Shown: piece after piece, positions 53,017 through 62,944 of the stretch
How the letters are laid out: every line of letters starts with the position of its first letter
Numbering within the stretch: position 1 is the stretch's first letter
From: Planctomycetota bacterium
GTDB lineage: Bacteria > Planctomycetota > Uabimicrobiia > Uabimicrobiales > Uabimicrobiaceae
Direction: 5' to 3'
Length of the DNA stretch: 64,000 nt
Assembly (NCBI GenBank): GCA_029260735.1
Contig: JAJDCR010000008.1
Span: 1-64,000, forward strand
Notes under the pieces: model-generated
What the model saw: only the letters and a program-made list of their open reading frames with translations
What the model was told of the DNA's origin: nothing
Databases searched by the model: none
Program-made: the position numbers and the translations under genes

Positions 53017-55449
53017 ATGAAAGAGTTATATCTTAAAATACGTGATTTACTAAATGACCCAAGCAAAAAACTCGACGAAATGCAAGAGGCATTAAACTCA
53101 GCGATGCCTCCTCAAGGCGATGGAGTGTGTTTTTATTTTCTACTAAAGGAAAATAAACATATACAGATTTTTCCTTTCCTTTGTATGGATGAAAAAAATA
53201 AGCGTTCTTATCAAGCTCAAGAACCTTTCCTTGATGAGGAAGATAAGAAAAATGAAAAGCTCTTTTTGTTTTTAAAACAAGAGAAAATGCACTCTCTTTA
53301 CCTAAGTCGTGATATTCATGTCAGTGATCTGAAGAAGTATTTTGTTAATCACAAGTTACGTAAAAGTGTTCTTAGTATAAACAAATACGAAGAAAATTTT
53401 AATTTGGCAGTGCAGTGTTTAGAATACATTGTTCGCTTGGCTTCTTTTTCAAAAAACAGTATTCGAAGTTTTTGGCAACAAACTTATCTCTTTGAAGTCG
53501 GAGCAGAACATTTAGAATCTTTGGATAACAATGAATTCCCTTCTCTTTTACGAGATGATTTTCAGGAAAATGGAAACCCATTTGCTGAAGGAACCATTGA
53601 TGTCACTACGGTAGAAGCAAGAAACCAGTGGCTAGTAGAGCAAGGAGCGAGCAGACGCTATTTCATCACAAAAAACAAAACTCTTCTTAATGTTTGGAAA
53701 GCAAATGAGGATTTGCATCCCGAAATTCAAGAAATTAGTAAAGCTTGTCAAATTTCACTCCAATACTTAAATCGCCTTTTTGCGGTCTATGGAAAGGTAA
53801 CTTTTTTAGTCGCTCACCAACTGAAGTTGGAAAAAAGTTCTGGAAGTTCTCGAAGTTCTGGAACTTCTGGAAGTTCTGGAAGTTCTGGAAATAAAGAGGG
53901 CGCCGACAACACTAACCGCGTCTATATTTTTCTCGACGATGCTGAGTTAGATTTGTCCTACCGAGAGCCGCACCAAGCAGAGCTCCCTTTCTTAAGTATT
54001 TTGCGAAAACAAATGCGCTCAGAGCGCTTGGACAGTTTAATCTTACGAAAAGGTGTTAGTTGGTTTGAGCTACTCTCCTTTGCTTCTGAAATGACAGCTC
54101 GGGGAGAAAGTCAAACTAAAGTACAAATGTTTAATATCTCGGTTAACCCTATTAAACTAGGAATTGTTAATGTCGAAGAAGATGTCAGGCGTCAAACGAG
54201 TGCTCTAGAAAAACAAAGAACAGATTTTGAAAAAGAAGTCGAAAAACTTCAAGCCCAACTCACTAAGCTCCAAAAACAAGGGTCTGCTGAAGAAATGTCT
54301 ATTTTACGAGAGCAGCTTTCTCGTTCAGAGAGAGAAAAAGTGGAGATCCAAGAGATTGGCGATAAATTAGCCCGAGAAAACGAACGCCTTAAGAACCAAT
54401 TTCAAGCAGGAAGTGGGGCCGGAGGAAAAGGAGAAGGATCAGGGGAAGCACCTTCTTTTCAAGTAGCCACTTCACTTCGCCAAGCGGAGAGCTATGAAGA
54501 ATTTCAAAATCTAGTTCATCATTACAACTTAAGTGAACAAGAAGGTATTCAATTGATGGGAGAAGACCATTTAACTCAGCACACTCTCAAAGCAATTGAC
54601 AATGATGATCCTCTTTCAGAGCCAGATAAGCTTCTCGACCTGATTGCACGCTCTGGATTTATCGCAAAAGTCGTTGAGAAAAGCTATAAAAACGGTAAAA
54701 TTAGTTCTCAAGACATAAAAAAACTCCTTCAAAAATTAGATCCTGCGGAAGAAATAGAAGAGGCTTTAGCTTCTGCTCAATTTTTAGCAGAAGAGGAACT
54801 TCCCGAAATTATGGGATATAACCTCCACCGGGTATATCACCCCTCTCCTCGTCCAGGAGGAAAAGCCCTCTTTGCCTATCATTTAGATCCTGCTCGTTCG
54901 ATTATAGGTCTTTTTAATATGAACGTAACAGGGCTAGCGGGATCTTTGTATTTGGCCGCTGTTAAAGTACTTTTTGAGAGAAACCTTTCTCCTTTTGTTG
55001 GGGAAGTGATTTACAAACTACAAGAACAACTACAAAGTATCCACCATTCCGGTCACGATTCTCGTTTTCCTAATTTTGCGAGCACGATTGGAGTTTTGGA
55101 CTATATCGAAGATAAGTTTACTTATTTGCGAGCCGCCCTTCCTTACCTTTATAAATTCAATGGCCAATTTCATCTGGATAAGTCCCCTGGAGTTCCTCGC
55201 CTTGGCTTAGAGCTAGAACCGGAAGATTACCAGGCAAACCCTGTTACTATAAAATTAGAGCCTGAGGATACCTTAATTTTTTCTACCCGCAATTTTTCTC
55301 CTCATCTAAAGGACGAGAAACTGTTAGAATGTAAAACCATTGAGGAAATTTTGAAATTTTTAGCTCACAAACTCGCCACTCAAGATGAGCAAGAAAACGA
55401 TTTTGATGATATCTACTTAGTTGCACTGGAGCGTTTGCATGAAGATTAA
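53017..55449 (+). CDS. SpoIIE/RsbU-like protein with degenerate phosphatase domain
   Basis: This 810-residue protein has an alpha/beta N-terminal region, a Ser-Ser-Gly linker (about 273-293), a coiled coil (about 393-465) and a C-terminal domain (about 591-795) whose order matches SpoIIE-type PP2C phosphatases. IGLFNMNVTGLAGSLYLAAV stands where GDVSGKG-A normally is, TYLRAALPYLYKF where LxYxxAGHxPP is, RLGLELEPEDY where PLGL is, and TLIFSTRNFSP where LLLYTDG is. The Asp ligands for Mn/Mg are thus lost (FNMN for GDVS, STRN for YTDG), so catalysis is unlikely. AAGGGA lies 6 bases before the ATG, and it begins 10 bases after the STAS-repeat gene. Confidence 0.68.
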   Translation: MKELYLKIRDLLNDPSKKLDEMQEALNSAMPPQGDGVCFYFLLKENKHIQIFPFLCMDEKNKRSYQAQEPFLDEEDKKNEKLFLFLKQEKMHSLYLSRDIHVSDLKKYFVNHKLRKSVLSINKYEENFNLAVQCLEYIVRLASFSKNSIRSFWQQTYLFEVGAEHLESLDNNEFPSLLRDDFQENGNPFAEGTIDVTTVEARNQWLVEQGASRRYFITKNKTLLNVWKANEDLHPEIQEISKACQISLQYLNRLFAVYGKVTFLVAHQLKLEKSSGSSRSSGTSGSSGSSGNKEGADNTNRVYIFLDDAELDLSYREPHQAELPFLSILRKQMRSERLDSLILRKGVSWFELLSFASEMTARGESQTKVQMFNISVNPIKLGIVNVEEDVRRQTSALEKQRTDFEKEVEKLQAQLTKLQKQGSAEEMSILREQLSRSEREKVEIQEIGDKLARENERLKNQFQAGSGAGGKGEGSGEAPSFQVATSLRQAESYEEFQNLVHHYNLSEQEGIQLMGEDHLTQHTLKAIDNDDPLSEPDKLLDLIARSGFIAKVVEKSYKNGKISSQDIKKLLQKLDPAEEIEEALASAQFLAEEELPEIMGYNLHRVYHPSPRPGGKALFAYHLDPARSIIGLFNMNVTGLAGSLYLAAVKVLFERNLSPFVGEVIYKLQEQLQSIHHSGHDSRFPNFASTIGVLDYIEDKFTYLRAALPYLYKFNGQFHLDKSPGVPRLGLELEPEDYQANPVTIKLEPEDTLIFSTRNFSPHLKDEKLLECKTIEEILKFLAHKLATQDEQENDFDDIYLVALERLHED
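53836..53889 (+). repeat. 9-base tandem repeat GGAAGTTCT
   Basis: About six imperfect copies of GGAAGTTCT (with CGAAGTTCT and GGAACTTCT variants) encode the Ser-Ser-Gly linker. It can lengthen or shorten in frame. Confidence 0.85.
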
Positions 55450-58141
55450 GGGGCAGTTTTTTGAAACAAGCAAAGAGGCTCTCCACCCAGAAAAAGCTTC
55501 TCAGAGTGAGTTACAAGTTTTCCAAAAAGGGCATCAGCTTTTGCGAGTAAAAGGGACTAAGCGCTATTATGATCTACGGCCTTTAGATTCAAAAGGAGAA
55601 AACTTTATTCGCCAAGCGGACGTTAAAGTTTCCGAAAAAGTCCCTTCTCTAACTCAAAATTCATGGATAAATGTTCATGGTATCTGGAAAATGGCCGACA
55701 AATCAGGTACTTTTCTTGTTACGGATGCTTTTGGTGGTTTTCCCTGGCAAGATTTTCTGAGTCATTTTTCTCGGGAAGAAGACCTATCTTTTCCGGAAAG
55801 GCTTGTTTTAGTTCGCGATTTTCTCTCCTGTTGGCAAGACCCTTCTTTTTCTGAGAAGGTCGGAGGAAGAAGTCTTTTTGTGAGCACTTTTCCTTTTGTC
55901 CAAGGAGGAGTTCTGCGTTTCAAAAATGATCTAGATACTCCTGAAATAAAGGAATATCTAAAAAGTTCTACCTATGAGAGCTTTTGTGATTTATGGGTGT
56001 CTCGTTCCGAGAAGATCATTCCAGCAAAAGATATTTTAGGGGAGCTTTTGGTTATCTGGCAAGCTTTTGCCCAAAGTAGTGGCTTTATTTTTGAGAGAGA
56101 CTCCAAACAGCAAGAGAAAAACATACGCAAATGGCTCTCTTCGACTAACTCTCTCTGGGAAAAATTTGATTCTCTAATCTCGGCAGAGATTTATCATGAA
56201 CAAATTCGTTCTTTTCTTATCCAGCTCTTCAATAGAGAAATTAGTTTGATGGATCTCTATCACAAATGCCAAGAATGGAACGATTCTTTGGAAAAAGCTC
56301 AGGCCGACGAGCAAGAAATAGAGATTCTTTTGTATGCTGCTCAGGAAGAGATAAAATCTCATCTCATTTCAGATTCTTCCCGCGTTTACGGAATTTACCA
56401 TGCTCATTGTGGAGGAATGATTCTCTATCGCTTGGATCAAAAAGGAGAGAGAGGTCTTTGTCCTCAATGTAAAAGGAGTTTAATTTATCCTTTGGAGCAT
56501 GACTTTATCACATCAGCCTCGACTTTACGCCAAGAAATCCAAGAGGAAATACCTGCTGCAATTCTTCAAGACAGAAAAGAAGAACTAGAAGATATTCCTA
56601 ATTTTGAAGAGCAGGATACCCTACTTGACGACTATCTAGAAGACGATGACTCAGAGGATGAAGTCAGTGACTTAGAAGTTCCCGATTTACTCCCTCATAC
56701 TAGCCCAGAGTTAATTCGCTTACCTTTACCCGTTCTTGATGATAGTGCGACTGCAACTGAGGAAATCCCCTTAAAGTATGCTCCTTCTAAAATGGCCCCA
56801 CCTCCCTTAGAAGAAAGCTTTGAGGGAGAAGTTGATCTAAGTGAAGAAGAGGAAGAAGAGGGCTCTCTTTCTACGGTAGAAAAAATATCACTAGACTATT
56901 CTTTTTTAGATGTTGATTTGCCCGATAGCGAAGAGCTTAACTTAAAAGAATTGGAAAAGAAAGATTCCCCTTCTTTTCCGGTGCGTTCGCAGCCCATTTT
57001 AAGTCAAGGGAAAGAAGAGACACCTTGGTCTAACTATTATCTCGTTATTTTTGTTTTTTTAGGAATGATTGCTTTTTTTCTTTTTTCTCCGAAGGCCAAA
57101 GATCCTGCTTATTTCTTTCAACAAGATGATAGGGCCAGTCTTCTCGTTTTAGCTCAGAAGATATCTTCATCAGACGATTCTCTTAGCCAATCACTCCGAG
57201 AGCAAATTCCTTCTGAGCTAAGTTTGAGTTTAGGTAAATCGGAAGGACAAATTTCTTCAGAAGACCTAAACTCTTTATTGGTAGAGCTTAACCTTTTGAT
57301 GGAGCGTCCTCAACTAATCTACTCAGAGTCTCTTTGGGGGCTTTTTCCTTCGGAAACGCAAAAACTCATTCGCATGAGTTCTTGGAATAAAGATGACCTC
57401 GGTCCCGTGAATAGACTCCTTGTCGAAGCCTATATGGAGCTTTCTACAAAAGTAGAAAAGAAACTGCCAAAGAATGAACCAGAACAAGAACAACGAGAAT
57501 CTTTTCGCTTACGTATTGAAAATGCCCGCTATACCAGTTATGATATTTCTAGTGGCCCTGCTAAAGTAGCTGTCAAAATTTCTTTGGAAACAGATAAAAA
57601 AGACAATCTTCCTGAAATTGCTATCTACCTTCAAAAAAAAGGGGAAGAGCGCGTTATTTTGAAAAAAGATTTTCAGGAAGTACCTCAACGCGGCACTATT
57701 TTTCAAAAGGTCTACAATCTAGATAAGGTTTATCTAGACTGCCAAGTTGTGGTCGAGTTTATGGATCAACGTGTAACGCACGACATTGAAATCTCGGAAG
57801 AGTTTCTAATGTACATAGGGGAGATGAAGGAGTTTCTGAAAATTCGCAATCTTTACTACCAACTAGCTCAAATTACGAAAAATCTTCTGGAAATTTCGGA
57901 ATCCGAACTAGAAAAACAAGTGCAAGCTTGCGAAAAAACACTTGAGAGCTTGGCTCTTCCGAAGGCTTCTTATTGGGGTTTACCCTTTGCAAGTGTCAGA
58001 CAATCCTTCGAAAACTTGTTGGTACAATTGGCTAAGCCCAATTTACCTCAGATAAAGCAGAGTGAATCATGGAAAAACTTAAAAATGATCGACGTATACC
58101 TACTAGAGATCGAAAGACCTCTACGCAAGATTATCGAGTAG
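55439..58141 (+). CDS. Membrane protein with zinc knuckle, acidic linker and kinase-like N-terminus
   Basis: This 900-residue protein overlaps the preceding gene by 11 bases (ATGAAGATTAA), so the two are translationally coupled. Residues 1-300 faintly recall a protein kinase fold (FLVTDAFGGFPWQDFL as a hinge, PERLVLVRDFL as a helix, LGELLVIWQAFAQSSG as helix F) but lack a glycine loop, HRD and DFG. A HCGG and CPQC pair (about 324-345) probably binds zinc. An acidic, low-complexity linker (about 385-500) leads to one transmembrane span (about 531-550). The outer part (about 555-900) has a beta domain and helices. It probably carries information across the membrane. The kinase assignment is speculative. 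Confidence 0.6.
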   Translation: MKIKGQFFETSKEALHPEKASQSELQVFQKGHQLLRVKGTKRYYDLRPLDSKGENFIRQADVKVSEKVPSLTQNSWINVHGIWKMADKSGTFLVTDAFGGFPWQDFLSHFSREEDLSFPERLVLVRDFLSCWQDPSFSEKVGGRSLFVSTFPFVQGGVLRFKNDLDTPEIKEYLKSSTYESFCDLWVSRSEKIIPAKDILGELLVIWQAFAQSSGFIFERDSKQQEKNIRKWLSSTNSLWEKFDSLISAEIYHEQIRSFLIQLFNREISLMDLYHKCQEWNDSLEKAQADEQEIEILLYAAQEEIKSHLISDSSRVYGIYHAHCGGMILYRLDQKGERGLCPQCKRSLIYPLEHDFITSASTLRQEIQEEIPAAILQDRKEELEDIPNFEEQDTLLDDYLEDDDSEDEVSDLEVPDLLPHTSPELIRLPLPVLDDSATATEEIPLKYAPSKMAPPPLEESFEGEVDLSEEEEEEGSLSTVEKISLDYSFLDVDLPDSEELNLKELEKKDSPSFPVRSQPILSQGKEETPWSNYYLVIFVFLGMIAFFLFSPKAKDPAYFFQQDDRASLLVLAQKISSSDDSLSQSLREQIPSELSLSLGKSEGQISSEDLNSLLVELNLLMERPQLIYSESLWGLFPSETQKLIRMSSWNKDDLGPVNRLLVEAYMELSTKVEKKLPKNEPEQEQRESFRLRIENARYTSYDISSGPAKVAVKISLETDKKDNLPEIAIYLQKKGEERVILKKDFQEVPQRGTIFQKVYNLDKVYLDCQVVVEFMDQRVTHDIEISEEFLMYIGEMKEFLKIRNLYYQLAQITKNLLEISESELEKQVQACEKTLESLALPKASYWGLPFASVRQSFENLLVQLAKPNLPQIKQSESWKNLKMIDVYLLEIERPLRKIIE

Positions 58142-61134
58142 TTTCTTCTTATCCCAATCGTTTTTCGAGCCGTTTTTCTAAGTTTGGTCTTTCTAATCCA
58201 GAGAGAGGAGGAGTCCTTCTCATTGTTTCAATGGGAATTTTCATTGCTCTTGCTCTCATCGGCGCTAGTTTTGTTAGTTTTACCCGAGTGGATCAATCCG
58301 CTTCTCAAAATAACAAGGAAGACGTCGAAGCAAAAATGGTGGCCCAAGCAGGCGTTGAAGTGGCCATTGCCCAATTGCAAGAAATTTTTCGTGAAGTGGC
58401 CTATAGCGACGAACGCAACAAGTCCGATTCCGAAAAAACAAGTAAACAGTGGGTTTATCGTTCAGGAGAAACAAGTGAGGGGGAAAAGCAAACTTGGAGC
58501 ACTCCTTTAGAGCATGCCAAAATTCCTTCTTTCCCAAACAAAGAGAAAGCCTTTTTGGGATCGGCCGCAAATGATAAGTTTTCCTACTCCGGCTATCCTT
58601 TGGATTTGGATAAAGATAAAAGTCCCCAAAAGCAGTACTACACTCTGCGCGTTCGCAACGCAAACTCTATGATAAACATCAATGATAGCGATGAAAATGG
58701 CAAAATCACAAAACTTTTGGACAATCTTTGCCAGGTAGTAAAATTGGGTGACCCCTCTGTTATTGCTGCGGCCATTGTCAATAATCGTCCCAAGCCAAAA
58801 TCTCCGAGCAAAGAACCACCTGCCTATCAATATACTCATGATTTAGTTCGTTTGGGCATCCTTAAGCCAGAAGAATACGACAAAATCAAGGATTTTATCA
58901 CAGCGGATTCTTGGACAGACGAACAAGCGGTTAAACCAGGCCATTTCCCAGATGGAGTAAAAATAGAACGTCGCTCTCCCATTGATTTAAACACTGCTCC
59001 CGCCACCGTCTTAAAAGCCGTTCTTCGGGGAATATCAGGAAAGTCTATCGACAATAAGTCCGTTAGTTTTCCTAATAATTTAGTCGATGGACTTGTCAAC
59101 GAGATCATTAACCAACGTAGAAATAACATGCCTTTTCGTTCTTGGCCAGAATTTGATGACTTTCTAAAGAAACAAGTCAAAGACGAGCTGCAAGCAGAAT
59201 TGATCTATGCTAATGCTAACCCCAATGTGCACTTAAACGACCGCAATCCTGACTCTAACCTCTATCGAAAAATCGATAAGTTGGATCTTCAAGAGTACAC
59301 AACAGAGTTTTGTTTAGGCCCTATGGGAATCTTTGAAATCGAATCTCTGGGACGAGTCGTCCGCAAAAAAACTGAATCAGATAAAAATCCCACTTCTCTA
59401 AGGAAACCAACAAACGTTAGCTACATGGCATCGGCTGCTAAAATACGCTATCAAGTCAAGATATTTGAAGTGCGGCGCCATACCATGCAAAAAGAATGGG
59501 AAGGGGCTCGGCAAAGCAGAAAAGATAGAGAAAGCCGAGACGGTCTTCCTCCTCGTAGCTTCCATCTTCTTACGGGAATAGGAGATAAGGAAAAGTCTCA
59601 TTCTTATGTGGGGAGTTTGTTTCGAGGGAACCCGACAGAAGATTGCACCTATTCCAATAGCGAAGAAAATAAGAATTACTCAGACGGAGCTTACACCGAT
59701 GCTGACTCCATTGTCAGTCATGATCCCTTCAACGTCTTTGATGGCCACTTTTCTTTCTTTTTTAAGCCCTCTCAAATTCTCAATAATGGCGACCCGCACT
59801 GGATCTTACACTCTCAAGAAGAGGCTCTTCTGGGTTTGTTTCCTCCGATGAATTTAGTGACAGGTGTTATCTACCAGCCCGCTTCCTCAACTAGCTCTCG
59901 GGAGACGGGGACTCTACGCGTTTTTAGAACCCTGACTTATGCCGAGAAGGATGTCGATGAAAAAGTAAGCAATGGCTACTATAAGCCCGTAACAGAAAGT
60001 GAGAGCATTCGTCTTTTCCGCGGAGCCCCTATGCACCCGGACTTTTTAGAGAGGCTCTTTAAGCATGGGGAAGAAATTTATCGAAAAAATTTAAAAAATA
60101 AAAAAACGGCTTTGTGGAAAAAAAAAGAACTAGAGATTGAAGAAGGTCGTCAACTTTTTGGTTTGCAGTTTATGGAAAAAGTTTACGATGGGGTTCGAAC
60201 GGGAGATCCTAATTTTAACGAATTTAAGCTCTGGATGATTTTCCGGCTCAAGTTTTATGTATGGGATTTTGACAATTGGGAGTGGGATAAAATCTACGAT
60301 GGGCCATGGGCCAAGGAAGTAACGATTAAGGTTACAGATGAAATTTATAAGCTTATTTACGACGTAAATAATGAACTATGGACATCTTCCAAGTTAGAAA
60401 AAGTTCACAAAAGTCGAGACGAAAATGAGCAAAAAATTTTAGAGAGTAGAGAGGTTAAAGACGCCACTTTTTTTGAGAAAATTTTGAGCCCCTTGCCCTT
60501 CATTCATTTACATAGATTTAGCCGCCACGAGAAGCAAATTCCTGTGAACTTAAACGTTAGAGAATGGTACCACATTGATTTTTCTTGGGAAGGAGTTCAG
60601 CTTACGGACTTTAATATAAAAGGTCATAAGCTCAATCCTCAACCAGCCGAAGGTGATATTGTCGAACTTTCCGGAAACCCACTTAGTATTTGGAGAGATA
60701 AAGAAGAGCGGGAAAACAAACTAAAGTTTCAGAGTCCAGGAACTGTTTTTAATGCGGAAATAGGAGATCATGCTCGCTATAAGGATACGACCATAACAGG
60801 GGAATTTGATCTTTCCTCTTCGAGAAAAAAACAGAAATTTTACTTTGGAACAATCCGCTGGACAGGCTATCACAAATTCCCTGACGCTCCTGATACAACA
60901 CTATCTTGCCAAGCCAGTGTCAATGGAGGAGCTTTTTCTGAAAAGCTCACCAATCAGTATGGAGAAGGGCAAAAAGATCTTCAAATTAATTCGCCTGTTG
61001 AAAAAGTGGATTACCAATTTACTTTTCAGGGCCCTGATTTTCGCACACCGCTCTTAGAGGAAGTTACTCTAAACTTATTCATGAGCCCTCAGCAACTTTC
61101 CTATGAAGAATTAGAAATTGTTTATAATAAGTAG
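58069..61134 (+). CDS. Large GspK/PilX-like pseudopilin
   Basis: The N-terminal region has a basic leader, then ERGGVLLIVSMGIFIALALIG (47-66 are the hydrophobic core), and an AQAGVEVAIAQLQ helix. This is the PilX/GspK arrangement of type II secretion and type IV pili. Further on, SPIDLNTAPATVLKAVLRG (about 302-320) is the helix-hairpin-helix motif diagnostic of GspK, the minor pseudopilin that caps the pilus tip. Ordinary GspK has about 330 residues; this one has 1021, adding a C-terminal half with beta-rich, lectin-like pattern (YFGTIRWTGYHKFPD). It overlaps the previous gene by 73 bases, a long overlap that leaves the start slightly uncertain. No other pseudopilin gene is seen in the window. 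Confidence 0.75.
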   Translation: MEKLKNDRRIPTRDRKTSTQDYRVVSSYPNRFSSRFSKFGLSNPERGGVLLIVSMGIFIALALIGASFVSFTRVDQSASQNNKEDVEAKMVAQAGVEVAIAQLQEIFREVAYSDERNKSDSEKTSKQWVYRSGETSEGEKQTWSTPLEHAKIPSFPNKEKAFLGSAANDKFSYSGYPLDLDKDKSPQKQYYTLRVRNANSMININDSDENGKITKLLDNLCQVVKLGDPSVIAAAIVNNRPKPKSPSKEPPAYQYTHDLVRLGILKPEEYDKIKDFITADSWTDEQAVKPGHFPDGVKIERRSPIDLNTAPATVLKAVLRGISGKSIDNKSVSFPNNLVDGLVNEIINQRRNNMPFRSWPEFDDFLKKQVKDELQAELIYANANPNVHLNDRNPDSNLYRKIDKLDLQEYTTEFCLGPMGIFEIESLGRVVRKKTESDKNPTSLRKPTNVSYMASAAKIRYQVKIFEVRRHTMQKEWEGARQSRKDRESRDGLPPRSFHLLTGIGDKEKSHSYVGSLFRGNPTEDCTYSNSEENKNYSDGAYTDADSIVSHDPFNVFDGHFSFFFKPSQILNNGDPHWILHSQEEALLGLFPPMNLVTGVIYQPASSTSSRETGTLRVFRTLTYAEKDVDEKVSNGYYKPVTESESIRLFRGAPMHPDFLERLFKHGEEIYRKNLKNKKTALWKKKELEIEEGRQLFGLQFMEKVYDGVRTGDPNFNEFKLWMIFRLKFYVWDFDNWEWDKIYDGPWAKEVTIKVTDEIYKLIYDVNNELWTSSKLEKVHKSRDENEQKILESREVKDATFFEKILSPLPFIHLHRFSRHEKQIPVNLNVREWYHIDFSWEGVQLTDFNIKGHKLNPQPAEGDIVELSGNPLSIWRDKEERENKLKFQSPGTVFNAEIGDHARYKDTTITGEFDLSSSRKKQKFYFGTIRWTGYHKFPDAPDTTLSCQASVNGGAFSEKLTNQYGEGQKDLQINSPVEKVDYQFTFQGPDFRTPLLEEVTLNLFMSPQQLSYEELEIVYNK

Positions 61135-61144
61135 GTAGATAACT

Positions 61145-62938
61145 ATGAAATTTTGGAAACCCTATTTTTTTCTCCTGGTCACCTTTCTCTTTTTGAGTAA
61201 GGGAAGTGTTCTTTGGGGACAAGTTGTAGATGAGAAGCTTCTTTCTCTTTGTCAAAAGATTTTAGAGAAAAAAGAGTTATTTGAAAAAAAGCAAAGAACG
61301 CCTTCTTCTTTTTCCTTTAAAGATTTGGCTAAGATGAATCCAGCCAAAAGAGCTCAAGAGCTCGAGCGGATCAAGAAAGAGATGAAAAAGAAATTAATTT
61401 TTTCTTCTGGAGAAAAGCGCGACCTTAAGGCTCTAGGGAAAACTTTCGGCTCAGAGGAGTCCTCCGCTCAATTTTTGCTTGATGAAAGCGCAGAGTTTAC
61501 TCTTATTGAGAAAACCCCTTCTTTTTATGAGGAACTTTTCACCATTGCCAAAATTCCTAATAAGTATCAATCGATAGCCTTAGAGATTTTAAAAAAGATC
61601 CCCTTGAATAGATCTCGTCTAGATACGATATCGGAGTCTCTCCAAGGGGATCTTTCCAAACAGCATATTGCGATAGATCTCATTTTGATAAATGAAGAGG
61701 ATACTCTTTTTCGCCCAGAAGAGTTTACCCAGCCAGCTCGTTTACTTCAGCGAATTCAAGAGGAGCAAGATCCTGTCGCTCGTTATCTTCTAAGCTATTT
61801 TGGCAAAGAAAACCCTGCTATTTTTAGCCAAGGAAAATCTCCTAAATTCCGCTCTGCTCTAAGTGAAAGCTTTAACCAGCTCATTGAAAAAGAACAACGC
61901 CTCTATGAATCTCTTCGGGCTATTCATGCCAATCTAACGGTTTTTACCCGGGAATTGGGAAAAAAACTCCAAGAAAATAAAGGTAACAGATCTTTATTGA
62001 ATCGTTTAGTTATCCAAGAATCTTACCCTAAAGAAATTGCTCCCCGTTGTTTGCAACACCCTCAGATTGTCGAGCGTCTTTTGGATATTTGTCGAGAGCC
62101 CAAATATGCTCCTAGCTTACAGGCAAAACTCATTAGCTTGTTAACCTTGTACTCTGCACCGCAAATATATGATCTCTTGCTTTACAAATTACAAAAAGAA
62201 GATAACACTCTGGTTTTACAATCGGTTCTTGACGCTTTTATTATACCTCACTATCAAACTCCTCAGAGTTCTCAGATTATTCTTCAGCGCTTTCTTTCTA
62301 GTTACAAAAAAATTGTTTCTTGGGAGAAAAAAGCTCAGAGAATTAAGGGCTCCCAAGAGCTTTTACTTTTGAGGAAAAAAGTAGAGAATGAAAGAGCTGT
62401 CTCTTTGCAGTTTTTAAAAGCCTTACCTTGGGTTTACCCTAAAAGTGATCTTGCTCTGAAGCATTTTTTCCTTCTCTACAACCAACCTACCTATCTTTTT
62501 TCCGTCGATAGGGAAACCACAAGTATATCTTCTTCGAATCTTTCTTATTGGAGAGTATTACTCAAAAAAAACGATTGCAAGATACATCCATCTTTGAAGT
62601 TACATAAGGAGGGAGCCCAGAGAACTTTACAATGCTCAGAGCTGAGTGTGGTCTACCATTTGAAATCAGTGGGAGACAAAATATTAGTTTATGGAGAAAA
62701 CAAAGAAGAGAAAGATATTCTTATCGTTTCTTTGACTATCTTTGACCTTGACTATGTTCGCAATAAATTCTCTGAGGAAAGCGAAGAGCTTCTTTTGGAT
62801 TATTTAACCAAGGAAGCACGCATTCCCTATCTTTGGCAACATGTCAATAAAATGGGGAAGTTGTTTTTTGGTAAACCCGATTTGGAAACTCCTCAAGACT
62901 GGGTTCAATTTGAGAAAGAGTTTCGAAAGAAAAAATAA
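61145..62938 (+). CDS. Exported helical (HEAT-like) protein of unknown function
   Basis: This 597-residue protein has a signal peptide (about 1-25, SVLWGQ at its end). The remainder is mostly helices: a charged stretch (about 40-95) and then antiparallel helix pairs resembling HEAT or armadillo repeats (about 290-400, for example QAKLISLLTLYSAPQIYDLL). The C-terminal 110 residues are mixed alpha/beta (GDKILVYGENKEEKDILIVS). No catalytic motif or named family is recognised. It starts 10 bases after the pseudopilin gene and is followed by the exporter after 6 bases, so it probably works in the periplasm with both. Confidence 0.6.
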   Translation: MKFWKPYFFLLVTFLFLSKGSVLWGQVVDEKLLSLCQKILEKKELFEKKQRTPSSFSFKDLAKMNPAKRAQELERIKKEMKKKLIFSSGEKRDLKALGKTFGSEESSAQFLLDESAEFTLIEKTPSFYEELFTIAKIPNKYQSIALEILKKIPLNRSRLDTISESLQGDLSKQHIAIDLILINEEDTLFRPEEFTQPARLLQRIQEEQDPVARYLLSYFGKENPAIFSQGKSPKFRSALSESFNQLIEKEQRLYESLRAIHANLTVFTRELGKKLQENKGNRSLLNRLVIQESYPKEIAPRCLQHPQIVERLLDICREPKYAPSLQAKLISLLTLYSAPQIYDLLLYKLQKEDNTLVLQSVLDAFIIPHYQTPQSSQIILQRFLSSYKKIVSWEKKAQRIKGSQELLLLRKKVENERAVSLQFLKALPWVYPKSDLALKHFFLLYNQPTYLFSVDRETTSISSSNLSYWRVLLKKNDCKIHPSLKLHKEGAQRTLQCSELSVVYHLKSVGDKILVYGENKEEKDILIVSLTIFDLDYVRNKFSEESEELLLDYLTKEARIPYLWQHVNKMGKLFFGKPDLETPQDWVQFEKEFRKKK

Positions 62939-62944
62939 TAATTG

